Assembly (NCBI RefSeq): GCF_002245625.1
Contig: NZ_NOIG01000011.1
Location: 248,001 to 312,000, forward strand
Direction: 5' to 3'
DNA length: 64,000 nucleotides
Source of the DNA: Acidovorax kalamii
Lineage (GTDB): Bacteria; Pseudomonadota; Gammaproteobacteria; Burkholderiales; Burkholderiaceae_C
This document shows, in pieces, positions 16,913 to 24,725 of the stretch. Under the pieces are notes generated by a model that worked only from the letters and a program-made list of their open reading frames with translations, ran no database searches and was not told where the DNA came from. The first letter of the stretch is position 1. Each line of letters starts with the position of its first letter. The position numbers and the translations under genes are program-made.

Positions 16913-16971
16913 TGCAAAATGAAAATGAGGAACACAGCATTCATGCGGGTTTCAATGCTTCATTCAGTAGA

Positions 16972-16978
16972 CGCCAGC
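16972..16978. other. Candidate right attachment edge
   Basis: CGCCAGC here matches ssrA 3024-3030, and CCAAG follows in both places a few bases later; a looser match to the T-arm (GCGGGTTTCAAT) lies at 16945. The shared core is only seven bases, short for this integrase class, so the edge is tentative. Confidence 0.3.
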
Positions 16979-16981
16979 CCA

Positions 16982-17016
16982 AGAGCGCTCGCTGACCCTC
17001 AGCGAGCGCTCTTTTT
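16982..17016 (+). terminator. Terminator at the right end of the element (second ssrA-type copy)
   Basis: A 14-bp perfect stem (16982-16995 with 16999-17012) and a T run. It is homologous to the terminator behind ssrA at 3048-3083. If the insertion split ssrA from its own terminator, this would be the displaced original. Confidence 0.85.
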
Positions 17017-17133
17017 CATTCTTGGGGCAGTTTTATGTAGCAAATACCCCTGCATCTGTAGGTGTGTGTATCAGCCCTTGATAAACCCAAATCAGGGCCG
17101 CACAATGCCCGCTCGTTCAAGCCGGAGGCCACT

Positions 17134-17394
17134 ATGCCAATGGAGTACCTGCAGGGGCTGGCGCGGGATGAGTTGCCTCTGATTGAATCGGACGTCACCA
17201 ACATCGACAAGCTGCGGGTGTTGCGCGCTGCGGGCATGGTCGAGGTGCAACTGCCACCCGTGGATGCGCCGCAGCCCAGGGCGCAGGTGCTTTACATCAC
17301 CGGTCTAGGGCGGGCCACCCTGCGTGCCGGTGGCTGGCCTTCTTCTGTGCCGCGCCTTCGACCATTGTGCGATCTGGAACCCTCATTTGATTGA
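17134..17394 (+). CDS. Hypothetical protein, 86 residues
   Basis: Unrecognised small protein with an acidic N-terminal half (MPMEYLQGLARDELPLIESD) and a middle AAGMVEVQLPPVDAPQPRAQ followed by VLYITGLGRATLRAGG. The latter part resembles the winged-helix-like end of small conserved proteins (ALYITGLGRAALR type), but I cannot name the family. It is the first gene right of the element. Confidence 0.5.
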   Translation: MPMEYLQGLARDELPLIESDVTNIDKLRVLRAAGMVEVQLPPVDAPQPRAQVLYITGLGRATLRAGGWPSSVPRLRPLCDLEPSFD

Positions 17395-17510
17395 TGGCGG
17401 TGCCGGTGCTTTCGGTCTGATGCTGCGAGCTGGGCCTGTCACGCGCAGGCGTCGTGGGGCGGGCCAAGGCTGTGCCCTTCTCTGGTGGGGCGGGGCCCTT
17501 GCGGAGAACC

Positions 17511-17792
17511 ATGATGGTGCTGACCTTGCATATTCGGCATGAAGGCTCCCACCAGTACCTGGCCAGGGTGTTTGATGGCAAGGTTCAGGTCGGGGCGGCG
17601 ACCCTGCATGCCCGCATTGACGAAGCCATTGCCGCCTATGGCACGCGCGGCAGCCAGTCGTTCCCCGGGGTGACGGCCTTTGCCATCTGGTATGGCGGGT
17701 GGAGCATTGGCGCCAAGCCTTTGGCGCAAATGGTCGATGAGGCGGCGCTGCTGGCCAACCGGTTGGTGGTGTTGTCGGCCGTGGTCCGCTGA
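17511..17792 (+). CDS. Hypothetical protein, 93 residues
   Basis: Unrecognised soluble protein: LTLHIRHEGSHQYLARVFDG, then TLHARIDEAIAAYGTRGSQS and FAIWYGGWSIGAKPLAQMVD. A GGAG lies seven bases before ATG 17511, which is followed at once by a second ATG. The pattern of beta hairpin plus helix suggests a small alpha/beta domain. It stands alone between another hypothetical gene and the Spy-like gene. Confidence 0.55.
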   Translation: MMVLTLHIRHEGSHQYLARVFDGKVQVGAATLHARIDEAIAAYGTRGSQSFPGVTAFAIWYGGWSIGAKPLAQMVDEAALLANRLVVLSAVVR

Positions 17793-17937
17793 GCGGGGAG
17801 TGGCATAAATGCCTGTAACTCCCAATATGTCATGCGAAACAAAATGAAATAAACCGAAACTGCGTCGAGACGACGTAGCACGTGCCGCGCGGCACCATCA
17901 GGGCCATGTTCAACACCGTCCTCGAAAGGACTGCATC

Positions 17938-18405
17938 ATGAAACCCTGGATCAAGAAAACCCTGATGGGCATCTTCGGCGCTTCCATCGCGGTGGGCGGT
18001 CTGACGGCCTGCTCCAGCGGCCACCATCACCGTGGCCCCATGAACGCCGAGAAGATGGCGGAAGTGCGTGGCAAGGTGGTTGAGCGCGTCAGCAGCAAGC
18101 TGGACCTGAACGATGCACAAAAAGCCAAGCTCAATGTGCTGGCCGACAAGATGGAAGCGCAGCGCACGGCGTTCATCGGCAAGACGGCAGACCCGCGCGC
18201 AGAAATGCAGGCCCTTGTGGCGGGTGAAAAGTTTGACCGTACACGCGCACAGACCCTGCTGGACGAAAAGACCCGCGCGGTGCAGACCAGCAGCCCCGAG
18301 GTGATCAGCGCCCTGGCCGACTTTTACGACAGCCTGAACCCCGAGCAGCAGCAGAAGGTGCGCGAGCTGATGCAGCGGCGCAAGGGCTGGATGGCGCGCG
18401 GTTGA
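17938..18405 (+). CDS. Spy/CpxP-family (LTXXQ) envelope stress lipoprotein
   Basis: This 155-residue exported protein has a signal peptide ending in a lipobox-like GGLTAC (Cys25), then a His-rich SSGHHHRG patch. The helical body carries both LTXXQ-type motifs, LDLNDAQKAKL and SLNPEQQQKV. Spy and CpxP are periplasmic chaperones, and CpxP also inhibits the CpxA kinase. Encoding it directly upstream of a response regulator and kinase fits a negative-feedback partner. The His patch could bind metal. ATG 17938 has GAAAGGA upstream. Confidence 0.85.
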   Translation: MKPWIKKTLMGIFGASIAVGGLTACSSGHHHRGPMNAEKMAEVRGKVVERVSSKLDLNDAQKAKLNVLADKMEAQRTAFIGKTADPRAEMQALVAGEKFDRTRAQTLLDEKTRAVQTSSPEVISALADFYDSLNPEQQQKVRELMQRRKGWMARG

Positions 18406-18755
18406 TGGCGAGGGGCTGCTCCATGTCTCCTACGCTGGAACCCATCCACCGCCTAGCGCAGGGCGTGCGCACCCATGGGCCTGCGCTGCTGGCGGGCATG
18501 CCCGACCCCCACGATGAGCTGATGTCCCTGGTCTGGGGGCCGCGCTTTGACCGCGAACACGCGTTGGGCCTGGTGGCCCGGCAGCCCGAGGTTGCGGCCC
18601 ACACCTTGCCTGCCTTGCTGGCCGCTGCGGACCATTTTGATGCGCTCCATGCGGGCGCCCAGGGCCGCCTGCGCCGGTTGATCGTGCGGCACCGCGCATT
18701 GCTCGGTGTAGGCGAGGGCGGCGCAGAACCATCCACGGGATGGGCGAACACCTGA
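18405..18755 (+). CDS. Cytoplasmic paralogue of the Spy-like protein
   Basis: A 116-residue protein without a signal peptide. Its segment DPHDELMSLVWGPRFDREHA lines up with DPRAEMQALVAGEKFDRTRA of the preceding gene, and LPALLAAADHFDALHAGAQG with SPEVISALADFYDSLNPEQQ, so the two are tandem paralogues. ATG 18405 shares a base with the upstream stop, implying coupled translation; TTG 18402 is also possible. The response-regulator gene follows 17 bp later. A cytoplasmic relative beside CpxR-like and CpxA-like genes might bind one of them inside the cell (inference). Confidence 0.7.
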   Translation: MARGCSMSPTLEPIHRLAQGVRTHGPALLAGMPDPHDELMSLVWGPRFDREHALGLVARQPEVAAHTLPALLAAADHFDALHAGAQGRLRRLIVRHRALLGVGEGGAEPSTGWANT

Positions 18756-18772
18756 CGGTGTGAGAATTGCGC

Positions 18773-19459
18773 ATGCACCGCATCCTGCTCATCGACGACG
18801 ACGCCCAGCTCGGCTCCCCGCTGGCCACCTATTTCCAGCGGTTCGAGCTGGAGCTGGTCCACGCCCTCAAACCTAGCGACGGGCTGGCCCTGCTGGGAAC
18901 GGGGGGCTTCGATGCCGCCATCCTGGATGTGATGCTGCCAGAGATGGATGGTTTTGAGCTGTGCCGCACCATTCGCAAGCAGGGCGACCTGCCCATCGTG
19001 ATGCTCACGGCGCGCGGCGAGGTGATGGACCGCGTGGTGGGGTTGGAGCTGGGGGCCGACGACTATTTGCCCAAGCCGTTTGAGCCGCGCGAACTGGTGG
19101 CGCGCCTGCAGACCGTGCTGCGCCGTCGGCGCGGGCCGGGGCAGGGCGCTGCCGTGGGTTCGCTGGAGTTTGACGGGCTCACCATCGACGCCGCCCGCCG
19201 CAGTGTGCTGCGCCAGGGGGTGGCCGTGGAGCTGACCGGCACCGAGTTCGACCTGCTGCACCTGTTGGCCCGCGAGCCCGGCAAGGTGTTCAGCCGCGAT
19301 GACATCCTGAACCAGCTGCGCGGCCACGAGGCCGAGCTGTACACCCGCGCCGTGGACATCGTGGTGAGCCGTCTGCGCAAGAAGCTGGAGCCGCTCGACT
19401 GCATCAAGACGCTGCGCAATGCCGGTTATTCGCTGGCCCTGCGGCGGGCCGCGCCATGA
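18773..19459 (+). CDS. cpxR: OmpR-family response regulator (CpxR-like)
   Basis: This 228-residue DNA-binding response regulator has a receiver domain with the acidic pair in LLIDDDAQ, phospho-acceptor Asp52 in AAILDVMLPEMDG, Thr79 and Lys101 (LPKPFEP), and a C-terminal winged helix (LTGTEFDLLHLLAREPGKVF, YTRAVDIVVSRLRKKLEP). The context of Spy-like genes plus kinase suggests control of envelope stress genes, including its own operon. The kinase gene overlaps its stop. Confidence 0.9.
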   Translation: MHRILLIDDDAQLGSPLATYFQRFELELVHALKPSDGLALLGTGGFDAAILDVMLPEMDGFELCRTIRKQGDLPIVMLTARGEVMDRVVGLELGADDYLPKPFEPRELVARLQTVLRRRRGPGQGAAVGSLEFDGLTIDAARRSVLRQGVAVELTGTEFDLLHLLAREPGKVFSRDDILNQLRGHEAELYTRAVDIVVSRLRKKLEPLDCIKTLRNAGYSLALRRAAP

Positions 19460-20847
19460 TGATGAAGGTGCGCGACACACTCGCGGCCCAGGACCCTGAC
19501 TGCCCGTGGCACCGCCGCGCGCGGCACGCGGTGGGGCATTCGCTGCGGATTCGTCTGGTGCTGGTCTTCATGGCCCTGGCCGTGACGGTGGCCGTCACCT
19601 TCATGGGCGGGGTGCAGAAAGCAGTGGCCGTGGGCTGGAAAGAAGCGGCCCGCCCCCTGTTGATGGACTATGTGGACCGGCTGACCGCCGAGATCGGCAG
19701 CCCGCCCAGCATCGAACGTGCGCAGGCGATTGCCGACCGCCTGCCCGTCACGCTGCGCATCGACGGGCCGCAGATCCACTGGGCCTCCCACCCCGACCAG
19801 CCACGCCCCGACTGGATGAGCGACAAGTTCCGCAAGCAGGACCACTGGGCGGGCGACGAGAATGGCCACAGCCTGCTGCAGCGCACCACGGCCGACGGCC
19901 ACCACATCGAGTTTGGGCTCAACGCCCTGTCGTGGGACAAGCGCCCGCGCATCGCCTGGGGCACGCTCACCGTGCTGTTGCTGCTGACGGCGCTGGCCTA
20001 TGTGTACGTGCGCCACCTGCTGCGCCCGCTGGACGACATCCGCCAGGGCGCCCAGCGTTTTGGCAACGGCAACTTCGCCCAGCCCATCCCCGTGCGGCAT
20101 GCGCACCGGCCCGATGAGCTGGGGCAGCTGGCGGCCACCATCAACACCATGGGCGACGACATCCATCAGATGCTCGAAGCCAAACGCGCGCTGTTGCTGG
20201 CCATGAGCCACGAGCTGCGCAGCCCGCTGACCCGCGCCCGGCTGAACACCGAGCTGCTGCCCGAGACCGCCGACATCGAGGCCCAGCGGCTGGCCCTGCT
20301 GCGCGACCTGGGTGAAATGGCGGGCCTCATCACCGACCTGCTGGAGAGCGAGCGCCTGGCCGGGCGCCACGCCGCACTGCACCGCGAGCCCACCGACCTC
20401 ACGGAACTGGCGCGCGAGGTGATCGCCGAGCTGGGCTCCCGCCATGTAGGCGCTGCCGATATCGTGCTGCACGCGCCGCCAGACCTGCCCACCATCCGGC
20501 TCGACCGCTCCCGCCTGCGGCTGCTGCTGCGCAACCTGCTGGACAACAGCCTGCGCCACAGCGAATCGGGGGCCTTGCCCCCTGAGCTGCACCTGCGGCT
20601 GGAGGGCGACCGGCGCGTGGTCGAGCTGGAGGTGCGCGACCACGGCCGGGGCGTGCCCCCCGAGCACCTTCCGCACCTGGCCCAGGCTTTCTACCGCCCG
20701 GACACGGCCCGCCAGCGCACCACCGGTGGCGTGGGGCTGGGCCTGTACCTGTGCCGCCTGGTGGCGCAGGCGCACGACGGGCAGCTGCACATGCGCAATG
20801 CCGAGCCAGGGCTGTCGGTCACGGTGCGCTTGCCCGTGGTGGAGTGA
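19456..20847 (+). CDS. cpxA: Sensor histidine kinase (CpxA/EnvZ-like)
   Basis: This 463-residue membrane kinase has TM1 at about 32-50, a periplasmic domain of about 115 residues, TM2 at about 168-185 and a HAMP domain (HLLRPLDDIRQGAQRFGNGN). The H-box AMSHELRSPLTRARL carries phospho-acceptor His252, followed by N-box LRNLLDNSLRHS and G-boxes DHGRGVPPEHLP and TGGVGLGLYL. It phosphorylates the regulator encoded just before it. The first ATG overlaps that gene by four bases. ATG repeats at codons 1-3 make the exact start open by two residues. Confidence 0.92.
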   Translation: MMMKVRDTLAAQDPDCPWHRRARHAVGHSLRIRLVLVFMALAVTVAVTFMGGVQKAVAVGWKEAARPLLMDYVDRLTAEIGSPPSIERAQAIADRLPVTLRIDGPQIHWASHPDQPRPDWMSDKFRKQDHWAGDENGHSLLQRTTADGHHIEFGLNALSWDKRPRIAWGTLTVLLLLTALAYVYVRHLLRPLDDIRQGAQRFGNGNFAQPIPVRHAHRPDELGQLAATINTMGDDIHQMLEAKRALLLAMSHELRSPLTRARLNTELLPETADIEAQRLALLRDLGEMAGLITDLLESERLAGRHAALHREPTDLTELAREVIAELGSRHVGAADIVLHAPPDLPTIRLDRSRLRLLLRNLLDNSLRHSESGALPPELHLRLEGDRRVVELEVRDHGRGVPPEHLPHLAQAFYRPDTARQRTTGGVGLGLYLCRLVAQAHDGQLHMRNAEPGLSVTVRLPVVE

Positions 20848-20964
20848 ATCAACCCCCGCTCGGGGCGCAGGCCGGTGGCTTCGGCCACCCGACTTGGGCC
20901 TGCACTCGGGTGGTGCAACGGTCCTGTCAGTCCTTGTGGCCGGTCATCAAGGCCAATTCTTGGG

Positions 20965-21025
20965 AAAAAATGGCCGTTGCCGCGCTCTGGTAAAGCGCTT
21001 AATGCTATCTATTTGATAGTAATTC
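20965..21025. repeat. Dispersed intergenic repeat, copy 1
   Basis: AAAAATGGCCG, a middle part with TAAAGCGCTT, and CTATCTATTTGATAGT match the copy at 32744-32803 in order and length. It is an about 60-bp intergenic repeat. It lies in the 368-bp gap 20848-21215, which also holds the HutC site and presumably the promoter of the transport operon. Confidence 0.7.
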
Positions 21026-21123
21026 TGTCGCCGTTCGAGGATGGGGCAGGGCGGCACGGCCTGGCCCCGTTTTTGCTCAGTACACATCACCCCGCTCGAT
21101 GACCCGGTGTTTCTGGTGTTTAC

Positions 21124-21137
21124 CCTGTATATACAGG
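21124..21137. promoter_or_regulatory. HutC operator upstream of the transport-hutC operon
   Basis: Perfect palindrome CCTGTATATACAGG, matching the TGTA-N2-TACA core known for HutC-type GntR regulators. It sits about 80 bp before the start of the binding-protein gene, a position for repression. A near copy precedes hutH. Confidence 0.8.
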
Positions 21138-21215
21138 TATGCTCCCGATGTCATCATGGCGACCGGAACGCGGGTGCGGACCGGCTGGGGTGGTACTTTT
21201 TTCAAACAGGAGCAG

Positions 21216-22184
21216 ATGATGACTCGATCGGTTGTGAAATGGACGTCGCTGGCAGCGGCAGCAGCATGTGTGATGGCGCTGGCCGCACCGGCCCAGGCGC
21301 AGGACACCAAGATTGTGCTGGGCATGTCCGGCTGGACGGGTTTTGCACCACTCACGCTGGCCGACAAGGCAGGTATCTTCAAGAAAAACGGCCTGGATGT
21401 GGAGATCAAGATGATTCCGCAGAAGGACCGCCACCTGGCCCTGGCCTCCAAGTCCATCCAGTGCGCCGCCACCACGGTCGAGACGCATGTCGCCTGGAAC
21501 GCCAACGGTGTGCCCATCGTGCAGATCTTCCAGATGGACAAGTCCTACGGCGCCGACGGCATCGCAGTGCGTGGCGACATCAAGGGCTTTGCCGACCTCA
21601 AGGGCAAGACCATCGGCGTGGACGCGCCCGGTACCGCGCCGTACTTCGGCCTGGCCTGGATGCTCAGCAAGAATGGCATGAGCCTGAAGGACGTGAAGAC
21701 CACCACGCTGTCCCCCCAGGCGGCTGCGCAGGCCTTTGTGGCGGGCCAGAACGACGCCGCCATGACGTACGAGCCCTACCTCTCCACCGTGCGCGACAAC
21801 CCCGCATCGGGCAAGATCCTGGCCACCACGCTCGACTACCCCATGGTGATGGACACCGTGGGTTGTGACCCCACCTGGCTCAAGGCCAACGCCAAGGCCG
21901 CGCAGGCGCTCACCAACTCGTACTTCCAGGCGCTCGACATGATCAAGGCCGATCCGGCCAAGTCCAACGAGATCATGGGCGCGGCCGTCAAGCAGACGGG
22001 CGAGCAGTTTGCCAAGTCCTCGTCTTTCCTTCGCTGGCAAGACAAGGCCGCCAACCAGAAGTTCTTTGCGGGCGAACTGCAGTCCTTCATGAAGGACGCC
22101 ACGGCCATCCTGCTGGAGGCCGGCATCATCCGCAAGGCGCCCGAGGACCTGGCCGTCACGTTCGACGCCAGCTTCATCAAGTAA
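21216..22184 (+). CDS. NMT1/SsuA-type ABC substrate-binding protein of the hut region
   Basis: This 322-residue periplasmic binding protein has a signal peptide (about 1-29, ending AQAQ) and the SsuA/TauA/NMT1 fold: VLGMSGWTGFAPLTLADKAG, DLKGKTIGVDAPGTAPYFGL and the second-lobe AAAQAFVAGQNDAAMTYEPY. Relatives bind sulfonates, nitrate, pyrimidine precursors or, in hut loci, probably histidine-pathway compounds. The HutC operator upstream and hutC as fourth gene point to an inducible importer for histidine, urocanate or a relative. ATG 21216 follows GGAG. Confidence 0.85.
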   Translation: MMTRSVVKWTSLAAAAACVMALAAPAQAQDTKIVLGMSGWTGFAPLTLADKAGIFKKNGLDVEIKMIPQKDRHLALASKSIQCAATTVETHVAWNANGVPIVQIFQMDKSYGADGIAVRGDIKGFADLKGKTIGVDAPGTAPYFGLAWMLSKNGMSLKDVKTTTLSPQAAAQAFVAGQNDAAMTYEPYLSTVRDNPASGKILATTLDYPMVMDTVGCDPTWLKANAKAAQALTNSYFQALDMIKADPAKSNEIMGAAVKQTGEQFAKSSSFLRWQDKAANQKFFAGELQSFMKDATAILLEAGIIRKAPEDLAVTFDASFIK

Positions 22185-22206
22185 ACAGACGGAAGAAGAG
22201 CGCTCC

Positions 22207-23043
22207 ATGTCTGCCGTGCAACCCCTGTCCGTTTCTGAGCCAAAGGCCCCCGTGCGCCGGCGCTCGCTGGCCCCGCTGGAGCCCGTGAGCAGCAGCGCCC
22301 GCTGGATGCTCGGGCTGGCCTTCTTCGTCGTGTTCGTGGCGGTGTGGGCGTTCTTCACGTTGGGCGGCTTCGTGTCGCCCACCTTCCTGGCCAGCCCCGT
22401 CACCATGGTGAAGGAAGGCTGGCTGCTGTTCACCGAGTACGGCTTCATCAAAGACATCGGCATGACCATCTGGCGTGTGGTCGGCGGCTTCATCCTGGCC
22501 GCCGTCATTGCCGTGCCACTGGGCATTGCGATGGGTGCGTACAAAGGCATCGAGGCTTTTTTCGAGCCCTTCATCTCGTTCTGCCGCTACCTGCCTGCGT
22601 CGGCGTTCATTCCGCTGCTGATCCTGTGGGCGGGCATTGGCGAGGCGCAGAAGATCCTTGTCATCTTCATCGGCTCGGTGTTTCAGATCACGCTCATGGT
22701 CGCCGTCACCGTGGGCGGCGCGCGGCGCGACCTGGTGGAGGCTGCATACACGCTGGGCGCGGGCCACAAAGGCATCGTCACGCGCGTGCTGATCCCCGGC
22801 GCCGCACCCGAGATCGCCGAAACCCTGCGCTTGGTGCTGGGCTGGGCCTGGACTTATGTGATCGTGGCCGAGCTGATCGGCTCGTCCAGCGGCATCGGCC
22901 ACATGATCACCGACAGCCAGTCGCTGCTCAACACCGGCCAGATCATCTTCGGCATCATCATCATCGGCCTCATCGGGCTGGTGTCCGACTTCGCCTTCAA
23001 GGCGCTCAACCACCGTCTGTTTGCCTGGAGTTTTGTGCGATGA
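22207..23043 (+). CDS. ABC permease, SsuC/TauC family
   Basis: This 278-residue inner-membrane protein has about six helices and a BPD_transp_1 domain. The EAA-type loop that docks to the ATPase reads EAAYTLGAGHKGIVTRVLIP. It completes the importer with the binding protein 22 bp upstream, and the ATPase gene overlaps its last four bases (ATGA). N-terminal residues 1-35 are a cytoplasmic Pro/Ser-rich tail. Confidence 0.9.
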   Translation: MSAVQPLSVSEPKAPVRRRSLAPLEPVSSSARWMLGLAFFVVFVAVWAFFTLGGFVSPTFLASPVTMVKEGWLLFTEYGFIKDIGMTIWRVVGGFILAAVIAVPLGIAMGAYKGIEAFFEPFISFCRYLPASAFIPLLILWAGIGEAQKILVIFIGSVFQITLMVAVTVGGARRDLVEAAYTLGAGHKGIVTRVLIPGAAPEIAETLRLVLGWAWTYVIVAELIGSSSGIGHMITDSQSLLNTGQIIFGIIIIGLIGLVSDFAFKALNHRLFAWSFVR

Positions 23044-23819
23044 GCAGCGTATCCATCCAAGCCGTCTCGCGCATCTTTGAAGGGCACAAGGGCCAGCGCA
23101 CGCAGGCGCTGCTGCCGGTGGACTTTGAAGTGCGTGACAACGACTTCGTGACCATCCTCGGCCCCTCGGGCTGCGGCAAGTCCACGCTGCTGCGCATCGT
23201 GGCGGGGCTGGACCACGCCACCAGCGGCCGCGTGTTGCTGGATGGCGTGCCCGTGGAAGGCCCCGGCGCCGACCGGGGCATGGTGTTCCAGAGCTACACG
23301 CTGTTCCCCTGGCTCACCATCGAGCAGAACATCCGCTTCGGCCTGCGCGAGCGCGGCATGCCCGAAGCACAGCAAAAAGAGCGCGCCGCGTACTTCATCG
23401 CCAAGGTAGGCCTGCGCGGCTTCGAGCAGCACTTTCCCAAGCAGCTGTCGGGTGGCATGCAGCAGCGCACCGCCATTGCGCGCGCGCTGGCCAACGACCC
23501 CAAGATTTTGCTGATGGACGAGCCCTTCGGCGCGCTGGACAACCAGACCCGCGTGCTCATGCAAGAGCTGCTGCTGGGCATCTGGGAGGCCGAGCGCAAG
23601 ACGGTGCTCTTCGTCACCCACGACATCGACGAAGCCATTTTCATGGCCAACCGCGTGGCCGTATTCAGCGCGCGGCCCGGCCGCATCAAGACCGAGCTGG
23701 CGGTGGACCTGCCGCACCCACGCCATTACACGATCAAGACGAGCCCCGAGTTCATGGACCTCAAGGCGCGCCTGACCGAAGAGATTCGCGCCGAATCCAT
23801 GGCGGCGGACCTGCATTGA
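23040..23819 (+). CDS. ABC ATPase, SsuB/TauB family
   Basis: This 259-residue ATPase has Walker A GPSGCGKSTLLRIVAG (about 42-57), Q-loop FQSYTLFPWLTI, signature LSGGMQQRTAIARALA and Walker B ILLMDEPFGALD, then the switch His in VTHDIDEAI. It energises the importer. The true start is ATG 23040, overlapping the permease stop; the open frame extends far upstream but only as a shadow of the permease gene. Confidence 0.93.
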   Translation: MSSVSIQAVSRIFEGHKGQRTQALLPVDFEVRDNDFVTILGPSGCGKSTLLRIVAGLDHATSGRVLLDGVPVEGPGADRGMVFQSYTLFPWLTIEQNIRFGLRERGMPEAQQKERAAYFIAKVGLRGFEQHFPKQLSGGMQQRTAIARALANDPKILLMDEPFGALDNQTRVLMQELLLGIWEAERKTVLFVTHDIDEAIFMANRVAVFSARPGRIKTELAVDLPHPRHYTIKTSPEFMDLKARLTEEIRAESMAADLH

Positions 23820-23847
23820 TCTGAACCTTCCAGAACCTGCCCAGCCC

Positions 23848-24660
23848 ATGAGCGCCCGTCCATCCCGCCGCACCACCGCCGCTGCCCCCCGCAGTGGCGC
23901 GCCTGCCAAGGCCGTGGCAGTCGTGGCCGCGCCCGCGCAGGCCATGGCGCTGTACGAGCAGGTCAAGGACCATATCTCGCGCAAGATCCAGGAAGGCATC
24001 TGGCGCGCGGGTGACCGCCTGCCCTCCGAGAACGAGCTGGTCACCCAGTTCGGCATCTCGCGCATGACGGTGAACCGCGCGCTGCGCGAGCTGGTGGAGC
24101 AGGGCCGCATCGTGCGCGTGGCCGGTGTGGGCAGCTTCGTGGCCGAGGACAAGCCGCAGTCCACGCTGCTGCAGATAGCCAATTTGGCCAGCGAAATCCG
24201 CCAGCGCGGGCACGACTACCGCTGCGACGTGCTGACGGTGGAGCGCACCTCCGCCACGCTGGAGGTGGCCGCCGCGCTGGACCTGCGCACGGGTGAGTCG
24301 GTGTTCCACTCGCTGTGCATCCACCGCGAAGACGGCCTGCCCGTGCAGCTGGAAGACCGCCACGTGAACCCACGCCAAGTGCCCCAGTTTGCCGCGCAGG
24401 ACTTCACGCAACTGCAACCTTCCGAATACCTGGTGCGCAACGTGCCGTTCGACCAGATCGAGCATGTGGTCGACGCCGTCATGCCCACCGCCGAGCAGGC
24501 CACGCTGCTGGAGATGTCTCCGCAGGAACCCTGCCTGCTGCTCACCCGCCGCACCTGGTCGCGCGGCGTGCCGATCACCGTGGTGCGCTGCCTGCACCCC
24601 GCTACCCGTTACCGCCTGGGCAGCCGCTTCCGCGCCGACGGTAACCCCGTCGCCGGTTGA
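23848..24660 (+). CDS. hutC: Histidine utilisation repressor
   Basis: HutC is the GntR-family repressor of hut genes and is released by urocanate. The 270-residue protein has a 30-residue Ala/Arg/Pro-rich leader and a winged-helix domain ([59 protein letters not shown]). A C-terminal UTRA domain follows, including [20 protein letters not shown] and [19 protein letters not shown]. It is the last gene of its own operon and has operators before that operon and before hutH, so it is autoregulated. Confidence 0.95.
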   Translation: MSARPSRRTTAAAPRSGAPAKAVAVVAAPAQAMALYEQVKDHISRKIQEGIWRAGDRLPSENELVTQFGISRMTVNRALRELVEQGRIVRVAGVGSFVAEDKPQSTLLQIANLASEIRQRGHDYRCDVLTVERTSATLEVAAALDLRTGESVFHSLCIHREDGLPVQLEDRHVNPRQVPQFAAQDFTQLQPSEYLVRNVPFDQIEHVVDAVMPTAEQATLLEMSPQEPCLLLTRRTWSRGVPITVVRCLHPATRYRLGSRFRADGNPVAG

Positions 24661-24702
24661 AAGTTTTTCGCCAAAAGCTCAGAATTTTTTCGCTTGTACC
24701 TA

Positions 24703-24716
24703 CTTGTATATACAGG
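24703..24716. promoter_or_regulatory. HutC operator upstream of hutH
   Basis: CTTGTATATACAGG, one mismatch from the perfect palindrome at 21124. It ends nine bases before the hutH start codon, so bound HutC would block the promoter or the start of transcription. Confidence 0.8.
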
Positions 24717-24725
24717 ATCAACGCC

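Larger units (their letters stand above)
3037..16980. mobile_element. Integrated phage-satellite-like element at ssrA
   Basis: The left edge is the 3' end of ssrA, a classical target of P4-type integrases. The right edge is approximate, near a short CGCCAGC match to the ssrA end at 16972 and just before a second ssrA-type terminator. All cargo between is plus-strand except one small gene: integrase, AlpA-like regulator, unknown genes, RadC, second AlpA, SSB, tape-measure protein, and a primase/helicase. I see no relaxase, type IV secretion, capsid, portal, terminase or lysis gene. That gene set, about 14 kb long and with P4-like replication, resembles a phage satellite. An ordinary integrative island with a stray tail gene is the alternative. 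A long direct repeat of the ssrA 3' end was not found. Confidence 0.75.

Noticed and set aside
3037-16980. Integrative conjugative element
   Set aside because: No relaxase, coupling protein or secretion genes in the 14 kb.
16075-16995. Short frames in the region behind the primase
   Set aside because: They coincide with the repeat arrays, and their sequences (for example VPGVPG strings) are simply translations of TGTCCCCGG repeats.
16945-17133. Long direct repeat of the ssrA 3' end as attR
   Set aside because: Searched by eye up to about 18000; only seven bases (CGCCAGC) plus a loose T-arm match are present, so no firm att core is claimed.
20851-21102. Small frames between the kinase gene and the HutC site
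   Set aside because: They run through the dispersed repeat and show no ribosome site or protein-like composition.
22344-23039. Apparent long N-terminal extension of the SsuB-type ATPase
   Set aside because: Out-of-frame shadow of the permease gene; the ATPase family starts at ATG 23040 overlapping the permease stop.
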